DNA of 43,510 nt, from contig CADEDC010000052.1 in the NCBI GenBank assembly GCA_902825985.1, forward strand, positions 1 to 43,510, in the 5' to 3' direction. This DNA comes from an uncultured Acidobacteriota bacterium. GTDB lineage: Bacteria > Acidobacteriota > Vicinamibacteria > Vicinamibacterales > CAVVIG01. This document shows positions 27,257 through 38,258 of the stretch, piece after piece. The translations under genes were made by a program, and so were the position numbers. The notes beneath the pieces were generated by a model, which was not told the DNA's origin, ran no database searches, and saw nothing but the letters and a program-made list of their open reading frames with translations. Within the stretch, counting starts at the first letter, position 1, and every line of letters begins with the position of its first letter.

Positions 27257-29056
27257 TCAGTCGCGGGCGGCGCGCGGCCTGAGGATCACGTAGGTCGGAA
27301 GACCGACGGCGCCGAACTTCTGCATCACCTGCTTCGCAGGTTCTTCGTCGGGATTCTCCGCCTGGAACTTCACCTTCACGTAACCCTTCAGGGCATCGGT
27401 GACCTGGCTGTCTGCCAGCGTGGTCTTGTCCATCGTCAAGCAGTTCTTGCACCAGGTGGCCCACATGTCGATGAGCACCGGCTTCTGCTCGCGGGCGGCG
27501 ACGTCGAGCCCCTGGGCCAGCGAGGCGTGCCAGCCCTCTTTCTTGATCATGTCCTCGACGCTCGACGCGACTTCGGTCGCGTCGACCCAGCGGTTGGCGA
27601 ACAGGGCGTACGCCTCGTAGCCGTAGTAGAGCGCGGTCCCGAAAATGAACACGCCGAAGACCTGCTTGACCCGCACCATCCACGCGCCCGGTTTCGGCAG
27701 CGCCGACAGCCCGGCGCCGGCGAGCGGCCACGGCGTCGCCATGCCGATACCGAGGAAAAACGGCAGGATCAGCGCGGCCGTCGTGCCCTTCGCGTACAGG
27801 TCGCTCGAGAAGAGCACCACCTGGATGACGACCGGGGCGACGCACGCGCCGGCCAGGAGCGCGGCCACGGCCCCCATGCCAAACGCCACCGCCAAGCTGC
27901 CGCCACCCGACTGCCCGACGCTGAACATCGTCGAGTACTTCGAGAAGTCGATGATCAGGACGTCGAACATCGCCAGCGCCAGAACGACGAAAAGCAGCGC
28001 GATGCCGAGGTTGAACCACGGCGACGAGTTGATCGTGCCGAACGTGCCGGCGGTGAGAATGACGATGAGACCGAGCACGCCGTAGACGGCGGCCATGGCG
28101 GCGCCATAGGCGGCGCCGAGCCAGAACCCGCGGCCGCGCGATCCGGCCTTGGCGCCGGCGCCGATGATGGCCAGGTTGATCGGAATCATCGGCAGCACGC
28201 ACGGCGTGAGGTTCAGCGCCAGGCCGCCGAGAAACACCAGCAGCAGAATCGCCAGCGGGCCGCGTCCGTCGAACATCCCCTTCGGCTGCACGCCGCTCTC
28301 GGCGTCGCTGATGAATTGGAGAAAGTCGGCCGATCCCAGGTATCCCCCGGTGGAGCCCTGCACGGTGAAGTCGCCGACGCGCGCCAGCGGGTCACTGCCG
28401 GCGGCGGCCACCAGCTCGCCGGAGGCCTGCGCCGTCGTGCCGCCGCCCGGTGAATCACCCGGCTTGTCGCCGGTACCCCAGGCGATGCCGGCGAAGACGT
28501 CCTCGTGCAGCGGCTTCACCGCCGCATTCGCCGCCACGACCTTGACCGTCCAACCCGACTCCGCGGTCGTCGGGATGTAGCACATCGTTTCGTCGCAGGC
28601 CTGGTAGCGCAGCCGTGCCGGGATGGTGATCTCGCCGGGCGGCACGCTGGCGTCGACCGTCATCGAGACGGCGATCGTAAATGAACGCTCGAACACGCTG
28701 AGGGGCTGGTCGGCACCCTTCTGGACGAGGTCGGTTGGCGCCGGGAAGACGATCTCGTTGACCGTGATGCCCGGGATGGCTGCGGCGTAGGAGCCGTCGG
28801 GCTGCTGGATTTCATTGACCCGCAGGCGGATCGGGATGAGCGACTCGTCGCGGGGGCGGTTCGAGTTGGTGTGCAGCCCTTCCGGCAAGGTGATCTGCAG
28901 GGCGGTGCGCAATTCGCTGCCGGCCGCCACCGCGTCGCTGCCGGTGACCGGTGCGATCTCCGCGCGGATGCGCTGCAGCTGGGCCTTGCCGGGCGTCGCC
29001 AGCCCGAGCACCACGACGATCGCCAGCAACCATGCGAACCGGGTGCGTGTACGCAC
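27257..29056 (-). CDS. dsbD: Thiol:disulfide interchange protein DsbD
   Basis: Transmembrane reductase that carries electrons from cytoplasmic thioredoxin to periplasmic cysteine proteins. From GTG 29056 it has 599 residues: a signal peptide (FAWLLAIVVVLGLATPGKA), an N-terminal alpha-type domain with the cysteine pair in CDETMCYIP, an eight-helix beta domain with LTPCVLPMIPI and GACVAPVVI cysteines, and a C-terminal thioredoxin-like domain with WCKNC (Cys536/Cys539). The start is two bases after the nuoG stop; longer in-frame starts lie inside nuoG. In this setting it may supply reductant for envelope proteins or cytochrome c maturation; the PCYCGC protein is another possible client, which is speculation. 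Confidence 0.93.
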   Translation of the reverse strand: MRTRTRFAWLLAIVVVLGLATPGKAQLQRIRAEIAPVTGSDAVAAGSELRTALQITLPEGLHTNSNRPRDESLIPIRLRVNEIQQPDGSYAAAIPGITVNEIVFPAPTDLVQKGADQPLSVFERSFTIAVSMTVDASVPPGEITIPARLRYQACDETMCYIPTTAESGWTVKVVAANAAVKPLHEDVFAGIAWGTGDKPGDSPGGGTTAQASGELVAAAGSDPLARVGDFTVQGSTGGYLGSADFLQFISDAESGVQPKGMFDGRGPLAILLLVFLGGLALNLTPCVLPMIPINLAIIGAGAKAGSRGRGFWLGAAYGAAMAAVYGVLGLIVILTAGTFGTINSSPWFNLGIALLFVVLALAMFDVLIIDFSKYSTMFSVGQSGGGSLAVAFGMGAVAALLAGACVAPVVIQVVLFSSDLYAKGTTAALILPFFLGIGMATPWPLAGAGLSALPKPGAWMVRVKQVFGVFIFGTALYYGYEAYALFANRWVDATEVASSVEDMIKKEGWHASLAQGLDVAAREQKPVLIDMWATWCKNCLTMDKTTLADSQVTDALKGYVKVKFQAENPDEEPAKQVMQKFGAVGLPTYVILRPRAARD

Positions 29057-29058
29057 TG

Positions 29059-30873
29059 TTATTTCACTTCTCTCATCGGAATCAGCCCGGGCGGCAGCGG
29101 CAACGAGGACGGGTCGACCGTGCCTTTCACCGGCGGCAGATCCTGGAACATGAAATCCCACTTCCAGCGCTCGGACGGGTTCGACGCCTGCAGCCAGCTA
29201 CGAGCCGACATCGTCGAGGAGAATGCCAGACCCGAGATGCCGGACAGTCCGGCGGCGTTACCGACGCGGGCGGCGATATCGGTCCGCACCTGCGCCGAAC
29301 TCGCGTAGCCCAGCGGCGCCCCGAGCGCCGCCGCCAGGTTGACCAGCACCTGCCAGTCTTCCTGGGCGTCGCCGGGCACCACGAGCGCCCGCGACGTCCC
29401 CTGCAGGCGACCCTGGTCGTTTGTGTAGGACGCTTCCTTTTCGACCGAGGATGCACCTGGCAGGACGAAATCTGCCGCCCGGGCCAGAGCCGTCATCAGG
29501 ACCCCCTGGACGACGAGCAGCGGCAGGCGGCCTGCCGCCCGGGCGTCGAGCACCCATTGCACGTCGCCGATGGAACCGTCGGGCCCCGGGTCGAACACGT
29601 AGAGTGCCGTGACCAGGCCGGCGTTGACGGCGGCCTGCAGCGCCGACAGATCAGCCTCGCCCTGCGCGTCGCCGACCGCGCCGGCCACCAGACCGAGCGC
29701 GCGGGCGCCGTTCACGTTCGGTGCGTCCACCGCCGGCACCGTGAACTTCGTCCGTTTGGGCTGCGGCTTGGCGGTGACACGCCACGATACCGAGAGGGCG
29801 GCCGGACCGGAGGGGCCGAGCAGCTCCTCCGTGAGGCGACGGAACAGGAAGAACTCCTCGTTCGACGCATGTGCCGACAGCAGGAACTTCACCCCTTCCG
29901 GATTCGCGGTGCCGGCCTCGGCCAGACGGTCGCGCAGCTTCGGCAGGAGGTCGGACCACGACGCCGGCTGGTGATTGCCCTGGGCATCCCGGATGAACGG
30001 TTTGCGGAGCCGATCCTCGCCCTCAATCCAGTGGTAGTTGAAGCGGCCGATGTCGCACATCCAGTATTGGTTGACGTCGGCGTTGTAGCGCGGCGTGAAG
30101 CGGATGAGGCGAGAGCCCTTGGCCCACTCCGGCTTGGCCTTGAGCCAGGCGCTGGTGTTGCAGCCCTTCGAGCACTGCGTGCAAATCGTGTCGGTGACCG
30201 CCGGGTTGTCCCACGGGCGCGACTTGAAACGATAGTCGCGCGTGGTGATGGCGCCGACCGGGCACACGTCCATCAGGTTGCCGGAGATCAGCGAGTGGAC
30301 GCCCGTATCGCTGAACGTGCCGATCTCGCTGCCGTTGCCGCGGTTGATCACGTTGATCTGCGCGTCGCCGTCGACCTCGTCCATGAAACGGACGCAGCGC
30401 GTGCACATGATGCAGCGGTTGCGGTTCAACATCAGCGTCGGACCGAAGTCGACGTCGGCCTTCACCCCCTCGCCGTCGAAGGTGCGGCGCGGGAACTCCA
30501 TGCGGCTGCCATCGGGACCGAAGGTGTAGGAGAAGTCCTGCAGGGGACATTCGCCGCCCTTGTCGCAGACCGGACAGTCGAGCGGGTGATTGATGAGCAG
30601 GAACTCGAAGACGCCGGCGCGCGCCGCTTCGACCTCGGCCGAACGCGTGTCCACGACCATGCCGTCCGCGCAAACCGTCGAACACGACGTCTGCAGCTTC
30701 GGCATCTTCTCGATCTTGACAATGCACACCCGGCAGGAGCCGTCGATGCCGATGCCAGGGTGATAGCAGTAGTAGGGAACGGAGATGCCGTTTTCAATGG
30801 CGGCCTGAAGGACGGTCTTGCCCTTCTCAACAGTGATCGGCCGCCCGTCGATCGTCAGCGTGACGGTGTCCAT
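29059..30873 (-). CDS. nuoG: NADH-quinone oxidoreductase subunit G (NuoG-like)
   Basis: Iron-sulfur subunit of complex I or of a related oxidoreductase. It is 604 residues, shorter than E. coli NuoG (about 900). Ligands are all visible: a 2Fe-2S site Cys36, 47, 50, 64; a His/Cys3 4Fe-4S site His96, Cys100, 103, 109; a 4Fe-4S site Cys154, 157, 160, 204; and a fourth set Cys231, 234, 238, 273 matching the N7 cluster kept in only some bacteria. The rest is a shortened molybdopterin-oxidoreductase-like domain. No other nuo gene is in the window; it lies between an M1 peptidase and dsbD. A TATGAT hexamer is nine bases before the ATG. A hydrogenase- or formate-linked paralogue is possible. Confidence 0.88.
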   Translation of the reverse strand: MDTVTLTIDGRPITVEKGKTVLQAAIENGISVPYYCYHPGIGIDGSCRVCIVKIEKMPKLQTSCSTVCADGMVVDTRSAEVEAARAGVFEFLLINHPLDCPVCDKGGECPLQDFSYTFGPDGSRMEFPRRTFDGEGVKADVDFGPTLMLNRNRCIMCTRCVRFMDEVDGDAQINVINRGNGSEIGTFSDTGVHSLISGNLMDVCPVGAITTRDYRFKSRPWDNPAVTDTICTQCSKGCNTSAWLKAKPEWAKGSRLIRFTPRYNADVNQYWMCDIGRFNYHWIEGEDRLRKPFIRDAQGNHQPASWSDLLPKLRDRLAEAGTANPEGVKFLLSAHASNEEFFLFRRLTEELLGPSGPAALSVSWRVTAKPQPKRTKFTVPAVDAPNVNGARALGLVAGAVGDAQGEADLSALQAAVNAGLVTALYVFDPGPDGSIGDVQWVLDARAAGRLPLLVVQGVLMTALARAADFVLPGASSVEKEASYTNDQGRLQGTSRALVVPGDAQEDWQVLVNLAAALGAPLGYASSAQVRTDIAARVGNAAGLSGISGLAFSSTMSARSWLQASNPSERWKWDFMFQDLPPVKGTVDPSSLPLPPGLIPMREVK

Positions 30874-30935
30874 GGGTTCTCGATCATATCAATCGCGGCC
30901 GTCGCGTGCCAGATTCGGCTGGCCGACGACGAGGT

Positions 30936-33763
30936 TCAGGGCAGGCGATGGATCTCGGCCAGCAGCCCCTCGTCACGGTCGACCTCGACCTCCCGCAGGG
31001 CCCCGGCCAGCGGGACGGTGGTTTCGGTCACCTTGCTGGTCACCGGGACGGTCACCGTGGCGGTCGTGCGGTCGTTGTAGATCAGCCGCAGGGTGAGCGG
31101 AAAGTCGAACACGTCGTCCTGCTGTTGCTCGACCCGAATCGCCAGGCGCGGGCCGGCCGGGCCGGTTTCGGCGCGCGTGGCCAGGGTCGCCGTCGGCAGG
31201 CTCGTCGCGTAGATCCAGCGTTCGAAGAAGCGTTCGAGATCCTGGCCCGAGGCGGCCTCCATGGCGGCCCGCAGATTCTCGCTGCCCGCCTTCCGGTACC
31301 GCCAATCGGCGTAGAACCGCCGGATGCCGGCAAAGAACGCGTCGTCGCCGACCATCCGCCGCAGCATGTGCAGGACGACCCCGCCCTTGTTGTAGACGAG
31401 CGCGCGATGGACCCGACCCTCGTTCCGGATATGCCCGAGCCGGTAGCCGAGGTACACCGGCCCCTGTGGGGAGGCATCGACGGCCCACTTGCGCATGTGC
31501 CGGAGGACGGCGCCGAGCGCCTCCGGGCCGCGAAGGTGGCCGGCATACATCGCCGCGAAATATTGGGAAAACCCTTCGCTGAGCCACTGCTCGTGGTAAT
31601 TGCGCCAGCCGACCGCCTGGCCCCACCATTGGTGCGCCAACTCGTGCGCCAGGTAGAACTCGGGAAAGTTGTCGAACGCCGCCGGGTCATTGCGCCAGAC
31701 GAGGCCGCCCCCCGGCGCCGGCAGCGCCTGATTGAGGACGGCGAAATAGCCCGGGCTGTGGCCGCCGGGCACCGTGTGCTCGGTCAGCGCCATCGTGAAG
31801 CTGTCGTAGGGGATGTCGCCGACGATTGAATCGTAGAACCGCGCGATGTCGGTCGCCCGGGTGACGTGCTGCCGGCTCAGCCCGGTCTGCCGCGGATTCG
31901 ACTCGACGCTGAGCGCCAGCGCCGTGTGGACCGGCGGCGCCGGCGGCGGCCGCAACGGCTGGTTCTCGGCCACCATGACGATGCCGGCGCCGACACCCGG
32001 CGGCACCGTGGACGCCGGCAGCATCCGCGGCTCGAAGACGATCTGCGACTCGTCGGTCCGGATGAAGCGGCTGACGATGAACGAGAGATAGCGGACCGGC
32101 CGCTCGGCGCGGAACATGTACAGCTTGCCCGGCTGCGAACCGATGGCGGTCACGAACATCGGCGACTTCGGCTGCTGCGTGCCGCTGCCGACGCAGACGT
32201 AGGGACTCGGCACCGTGATGTGCATCACCGCGGTGGCGTAGTCCGTGATCGGCGCCTGCGGATACCAGTAGCTCTGGTTGCTGTAGAGGAAGTTCGGTTC
32301 ACCGCGCGTCGACGTGGCGGTCGGCAGGTCGGGCGCACCGGACCCGAACGTCGGTGCGTCGCTCTGTTGTGCCACGCCGGCGTTCTCGCGATCCGGCGGC
32401 TGCGGGGCCAGCCGTCCGGCGTACTCGATGGTCAGCGAGATCTCGCTCTCCGGCATCATGGAGAGCGGCAGCGACACGAGAATCGAGTTCTGGCCCTTGG
32501 CACGCAGCCCGAACAGGCGGCCGAAACGATCGCTCTCGATCGACTTCACCACCAGCGAGTCCGCCAGCCGGATGTTCAGCTGCGCCGCCACCGTCCGCTT
32601 CACCCGCAGCCGCATGGTCGTCGTTCCGACGAGCCACGTCCGGTCAGGATCGAGCGTGAGATCGAGATCGTAGTGAAGCACGTCGTAGGCGGCGAGCGCA
32701 TCCTCGTCGTAGAAGCGGCCGCGCTGCCCGAGCTTCTTCTGGGAGGCATAGACTGCGATGTTGCGCTGCCGCCGCCGTTCGAAGAACGAGATGTCCTCGG
32801 GTTCGTCGGACGATTTCGCGTAGGTCAGCGTGCCGAAGCGGCGGGTTCGTACTTCCGCGAGGAAGTCGCCTTCGCCGGGAATCAGCGACCAGGCGTCGGA
32901 CGACAAATCGGCCAGATCGAGCACGAACGACTTCGCCGATTCCTCGCGGAACACCTGGTCGGCGCGGCGCAGCAGACGCGCGTCCACCGGTTGCGCCGAC
33001 AGCTGCGACAGGTCGGCGTGCTCACTCACGTCGCGGAAGCGCAGATAGGCCGCATCGAAACGCGTGCCGAGCGTCGTGTCGCCCGAGTAGATGCGCACCT
33101 GCCCCTTTTCGGTGTCGGGCGCCGGCGAGAAGCGGATGTCGCCGGTGCCGAGCAGGACCAGTCCGGTCGGTCCGCTGCCGGTGTCGATGCGGAAGACCGT
33201 GCCCTCGACGAGCGTCAGCGTCAGATCCTCGGCGCGCACCACGAAGTTGCGGGCGGCGAATTGCGTCGTCCGGGTCACCGACAGTCGGAACAGCTGATCG
33301 ACCGACGACAGGGAGTCCTGGTCGGCAATCCGCCACCCGCCGACGTCGCGCGGCTCGGCCTCGAACTGCAGCGTGTCGACGCGGGCCGCGTCGCCGAACT
33401 CGGCGAACATGTCGACGATGACACGGTAGGCGACGGTGTTCGTGACCGTGCGGTTGAGCGTCAGCCGCTCGCGTTCGAGAAACACGACGCGCGTCGCACC
33501 CGGCCGGAACGTCGCGGCGGCGAAGTCCGCGGCGCGCCCGCGGTCGGCATCGTCGGCGAGCAACGCCGCGTAGGCCGCCGGATCGCCGGTGCGCGCCACC
33601 TGCTCGATGCGCTGCAGCAGTTCGCGGATGCGCGCCGACTCGTCGGTCTCCACGGCCGCTTCGGGCGCCAGCTGCGGGGCGGCCGCCGCCTGGGCCGACA
33701 GCCGGGCATCGTCGGGCGATACCAGCGCCAGCAGCAACAGCGCGAACAGCACCCGCATCTGCA

Positions 33764-33764
<1 letters not shown>
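30936..33764 (-). CDS. Secreted M1-family zinc metallopeptidase
   Basis: Aminopeptidase-like protein of 942 residues from ATG 33764 (an in-frame GTG lies one codon upstream). A signal peptide (RVLFALLLLALVSP, cleavage near LSA) precedes an unassigned N-terminal region of about 350 residues, then an M1 beta domain and the catalytic domain. The zinc motif HELAHQWWG (about 707-715), followed 18 residues later by the third ligand in LSEGF, is intact. The N-terminus-recognising GxMEN motif is not: the aligned place reads GGHSPGYFAVLN. Exopeptidase specificity is therefore uncertain. The start overlaps the stop of the acyltransferase gene (TGATG or GTGA), so translation is coupled. Confidence 0.9.
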
Positions 33765-34966
<1,202 letters not shown>

Positions 34967-35008
34967 ATAGAGTCGGCAGCCGCCTGCACGGAAAATGTGA
35001 CGGGCACC

Positions 35009-35036
35009 AGTATATGACGTTCATCGGGCTGTCCAA
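35009..35036 (-). promoter_or_regulatory. Sigma-70-type promoter for the Kbl/BioF-type gene
   Basis: On the minus strand TTGGAC (35036-35031) and TATACT (35014-35009) are separated by 16 bases. The predicted leader to ATG 34966 is about 35 bases. This is the best-formed promoter match in the right half of the window. Confidence 0.55.
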
Positions 35037-35082
35037 GGTGCTTCGCGGCCCGACAAAAGGCACGCCGGGCAGCGACTTCTGT

Positions 35083-35412
35083 TCAGCTCAGAAAGAGCAG
35101 CGCCGTCCACGGCACGATCGACAGCACGACGTAGATGCCGGTGAGCACCGCGACGGCGGCGTGGACGCCCCGGAGGTGGAGCAGCATGCCGAACCCGATG
35201 GCGACGAGCTTGGCGGCGGCCAGGCCGGTGCCCGGCCCGACCATGCCCACGGCGCTGCGAATCAGCGGATTTGCTTCGACATTCAGGCCCCAGATCGACA
35301 GGCCGGCGTAGGTGTAGAAGCCATCGAGATACTGCACCAGCATGAAGCCGATGACGGCAAGGTTGCCGAACCGCTCGTCGGTGGCACGCCAGGAACTGGT
35401 CACCATCTGCAT
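35083..35412 (-). CDS. DUF5658-like small membrane protein
   Basis: Protein of 109 residues, function unknown. ATG 35412 is chosen because AGAGG lies about seven bases upstream; ATG 35406 is two codons further in. Three or four membrane segments are visible. The first holds the typical LVQYLDGFYTYAGLSIWGLNVEANPL, with the Asp and the E-NP motif that mark DUF5658; the last ends SIVPWTALLFLS. The frame upstream of 35412 is open for 80 or more codons but has shadow-like composition and overlaps the AI-2E gene. It lies between the AI-2E family gene and the acyltransferase promoter on the same strand. Confidence 0.75.
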   Translation of the reverse strand: MQMVTSSWRATDERFGNLAVIGFMLVQYLDGFYTYAGLSIWGLNVEANPLIRSAVGMVGPGTGLAAAKLVAIGFGMLLHLRGVHAAVAVLTGIYVVLSIVPWTALLFLS

Positions 35413-35524
35413 CCCGCGACCTCTGAAGCTGCGGCGCGGCCCCGTCACGCGCGACCGCCCGCCAGCTCCCTCGTCGCGAAGATTATCAAGATCGGTGCCC
35501 GCAGACCCAACAGAATGGTGATCG

Positions 35525-36583
35525 CTACGCCTGGATGTGGTGCGCCCGCTCACCCAGCCGATCGCGCTCGTCGAGGAGTTCCTGCACCACCACCTGGACG
35601 ATGGCCGCCGAGGGGACGGCGAGCAGGGCGCCGAGGATGCCCAGCAGCGCGCCGCCAATCAGCAGCGCCGTGATGACGACGACCGCGCTGACGCCCACCT
35701 GGCGCGACATCACCCGCGGCACCAGCAGGTGGTTCTCGAACTGCTGCTGGACGACGAAGAAGACGAGCACGAACAGCGCGAGCTGCGGCGAAATCGTCAG
35801 TGCCACCAACACAGCCGGTACGGCCGACAGAATGGGCCCGATCATCGGCACCAGTTCGCCGATCGCCGCCAGCAGGGCGAGCACGTAGAAGTACGGCACG
35901 CCGAGCAGGTAGAGGCCGATCGCCGCCGTGCTGCCAATCGTGCCCGCGAGAATCAGCTGGCCGTTGAGCCAGGCGCTGACCTTCTCGCTGATCTTCGTCG
36001 ACACACCGGCAACGCGGGCCCGCTCGCCGGGCGGGAAGAGGCGGGCGAACGCCGCGAAGAGGTTGTCACCGTCGATGAGCAGGTAGAACGTCAGGATGAG
36101 GACCGTCACGAGGCCGAACAGCGCGCCGAGCACCGTGGTGAAGGCGGTCGCCACGCGGCCGACGGCGTTGCCCGGCCCGGGCGCCGCACGGACGGCCTCC
36201 TCGAGGGTGATGCGGTGGTTGAGCAGGCCGCGGTCGAGCAGCAGCGTCTGCCCACGGTCGAGCCAGCCGGGCAGCCCGGCCCACAAATCCTGCGCCTGCT
36301 GGATGAGCGGCGGGATGACCAGCAGGCCCACGAAAATCAGCGTGGCGACGATGGCGAGGTAGACGAGGAGAATGGCCACCCAGCGCGGAAGACGTCGTGT
36401 GCCGACACGGAAGAGACGCTGATGCTCGATGGCGCGCACCAGCGGTCGAAAACCAATCGCGAGCAGCACGCTCACGTACACCAGCAGCAGCGCCTGCCGC
36501 GCCTGATACGCCGCCCAGACGATGATGACGGCCAGAACGGTGAGCGCGATCGCCCGCGCGACGGTTGAGGTCGAAGAAGCCAC
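35525..36583 (-). CDS. AI-2E/PerM-family membrane protein
   Basis: Inner-membrane protein of 352 residues in the family named after an AI-2 exporter, whose members also include Na+/H+ antiporters and permease-like proteins of unknown role. Hydrophobic segments lie near 10-45 (two), 67-90, 150-172 and four more in the second half. The conserved QQFENHLLVPRVMSRQVGVSAVVVITALLIGG region and the LGILGALLAVPSAAI ending are typical. An extracytoplasmic domain lies between the early and middle helices. GTG start at 36583 with no clear ribosome site. No quorum-sensing gene is near, so an AI-2 role should not be assumed. Confidence 0.88.
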   Translation of the reverse strand: MASSTSTVARAIALTVLAVIIVWAAYQARQALLLVYVSVLLAIGFRPLVRAIEHQRLFRVGTRRLPRWVAILLVYLAIVATLIFVGLLVIPPLIQQAQDLWAGLPGWLDRGQTLLLDRGLLNHRITLEEAVRAAPGPGNAVGRVATAFTTVLGALFGLVTVLILTFYLLIDGDNLFAAFARLFPPGERARVAGVSTKISEKVSAWLNGQLILAGTIGSTAAIGLYLLGVPYFYVLALLAAIGELVPMIGPILSAVPAVLVALTISPQLALFVLVFFVVQQQFENHLLVPRVMSRQVGVSAVVVITALLIGGALLGILGALLAVPSAAIVQVVVQELLDERDRLGERAHHIQA

Positions 36584-36688
36584 GCCGCGAGGTCAGCAAG
36601 GACGATGCCCTGCGCGGAGCCCGGCGGCAACGCGTCAGCCGGATCCGGATCGAATCGGAAGGCCGGTCGGCGATCCCAGGTCCACCAG

Positions 36689-37897
36689 CTAGCCGAGGTA
36701 GGTGGCCGTGAAGTCGCCCATCAACGTATAGATCTCGCGCAGTTCGTCGGGCGCGGCGAGGAACACGATGCGCATGTAGCCTTCGTCGGCCGGCATGCCG
36801 AAGCCGGCGCCGTAGACCACCAGGATGCCGGTCGCCCGCAGCAGCGCCAGGACGTAGTCTTCGTCCGTCGTGCCGGGAGGCAGGGTCAGCTTCGGCATGG
36901 CGTAGAACGCCGCCCGTGGCGCCACGATGCTCATCCCCGGCATCGCCTGCAGCATCGACGTGGTGATTGCGGCGCGCTCACGCATCGCCTCGCGCAGCGC
37001 CCGCTGCGGCGCGCGATCGCCCTTGAGCGCTGCCGGAATCGCGAACTGCGTTGGTGTCGTGCTGCACAGACGACCGTCCGCCAGCTTGCGCATCGCGCTC
37101 ACGACATCATCCAGCCGCGCCGTGTTCGAGACGGCGAGCCAGCCGGTGCGCCAGCCTGGAGCGACGTACCCCTTGGACAGGCTCGACAGCGAAATGATGG
37201 CCGCCTCCGGTGCCAGGCTGCCGAGCGGCGGCACCGACCCGTCGTATCCGAGATCGCCGTACACCTCGTCGGCCAGAATCGGAAGCCCATGCCGCTCCGC
37301 GAAGGCGATGAGCTTGCGCCGGACCTCCGCCGAGTAGATGGCGCCGGTCGGGTTGTTCGGGTCGATCAGCACCAGGGCTCGCGTGTCCGCCGTGACCACC
37401 CGCTCGAGATGCTCGAGATCCGGCGTCCACCCCTGAGAGGGATCGGTCCGGTAGTACACCGGCTGGCCCCCCAGCTTCGCCAGGACCGCCGTATACAGCG
37501 GATAGGTTGGCATCGGCACCAGGACGTTCGTGCCGGGGTCGACTAGTGCCGTCAGCGCCAGCTCGATGGCTTCGGAGGTGCCGGCGGTGACCAGGACGCG
37601 ATCGGGCGACACCGCCCAGCCGCGGCTGCTGTATTCCTCGGCGATGGCTTCGCGGGCCGGCAGGATGCCGGCCGACGCACAGTAGCCGTTCTCGCCGTTG
37701 CGCAGCGCCCGCACCACGGCGTCGATCAGATGCGCCGGAGGCTGGAAACCGAACGCGGGCGGGTTGCCGATGTTCATGTACCGCACACGTCGGCCGGACG
37801 CCTCCACGCGCTTCGCTTCGACCACGATGTTGCGAATGGCGTAGGAGAAGTGACCGACACGTTGTGCGACGGGGACAGCAGTCTTCGCCGAAGTCAC
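36689..37897 (-). CDS. PLP-dependent class I/II aminotransferase (AlaA-like)
   Basis: Aminotransferase of fold type I, 402 residues, closest in look to the AlaA/AlaT alanine-pyruvate group. Seen: MNIGNPPAFGFQPP (substrate-binding N-terminal loop), the PLP phosphate region TAGTSEA, the NNPTG motif (181-185), ADEVYGDLGYDG (Asp210 to the PLP ring nitrogen, Tyr213) and the Schiff-base lysine in SSLSKGYVAPGWRTGW (Lys242). C-terminal Arg in YMRIVFL binds the carboxylate. The gap to the upstream VWFA gene is divergent and 361 bases long. Substrate range cannot be fixed from sequence; alanine, valine or aspartate families are possible. Confidence 0.9.
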   Translation of the reverse strand: MTSAKTAVPVAQRVGHFSYAIRNIVVEAKRVEASGRRVRYMNIGNPPAFGFQPPAHLIDAVVRALRNGENGYCASAGILPAREAIAEEYSSRGWAVSPDRVLVTAGTSEAIELALTALVDPGTNVLVPMPTYPLYTAVLAKLGGQPVYYRTDPSQGWTPDLEHLERVVTADTRALVLIDPNNPTGAIYSAEVRRKLIAFAERHGLPILADEVYGDLGYDGSVPPLGSLAPEAAIISLSSLSKGYVAPGWRTGWLAVSNTARLDDVVSAMRKLADGRLCSTTPTQFAIPAALKGDRAPQRALREAMRERAAITTSMLQAMPGMSIVAPRAAFYAMPKLTLPPGTTDEDYVLALLRATGILVVYGAGFGMPADEGYMRIVFLAAPDELREIYTLMGDFTATYLG

Positions 37898-38258
37898 TCC
37901 GGAATCTTACCGCGACCCCGCGATGGACTCATACCGACACGGGTTGCGGCCGATAAACGCACCACACGAGCAGCGGATTCGACGGAGACGCGGGGACCGG
38001 GGACCGGGACGTCAGCCGCTCTCGCGAGTGAGTTGCCCTGAACGATCCGCACCCGCGAACGGCCGGGTCGACAAGTGTAAATATTACTCGCTGAGAAGGC
38101 CGAGATGCTATCCGTGTAATATTTTCCCTATCCGGTGACACCCCGACGGTTTTCTCCCCGCCCCGTAGATCGTTACTAAGCTCATTAAAATCAACGGTAT
38201 CCAGCTGACGTGCGTACCATTGCACGCTTGGCAGCCAGTTTGGAAGAGGGAAGGGCAG
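37898..38258. other. 361-bp divergent intergenic region, AT-richer than its surroundings
   Basis: No gene seen. It holds two similar AT-rich elements, GTGTAAATATTAC (38075-38087) and GTGTAATATTTT (38114-38125), 39 bases apart. TAAAAT at 38186-38191 could be a -10 hexamer for the VWFA gene, without a clear -35. This is the likely control region for the VWFA/OmpA pair and the aminotransferase. Confidence 0.5.

Noticed and set aside
30888..30911. TGGCAC upstream of nuoG as a sigma-54 promoter
   Set aside because: The -12 half (TTGC with A or T) is missing at the required spacing; the sequence there is GC-rich.
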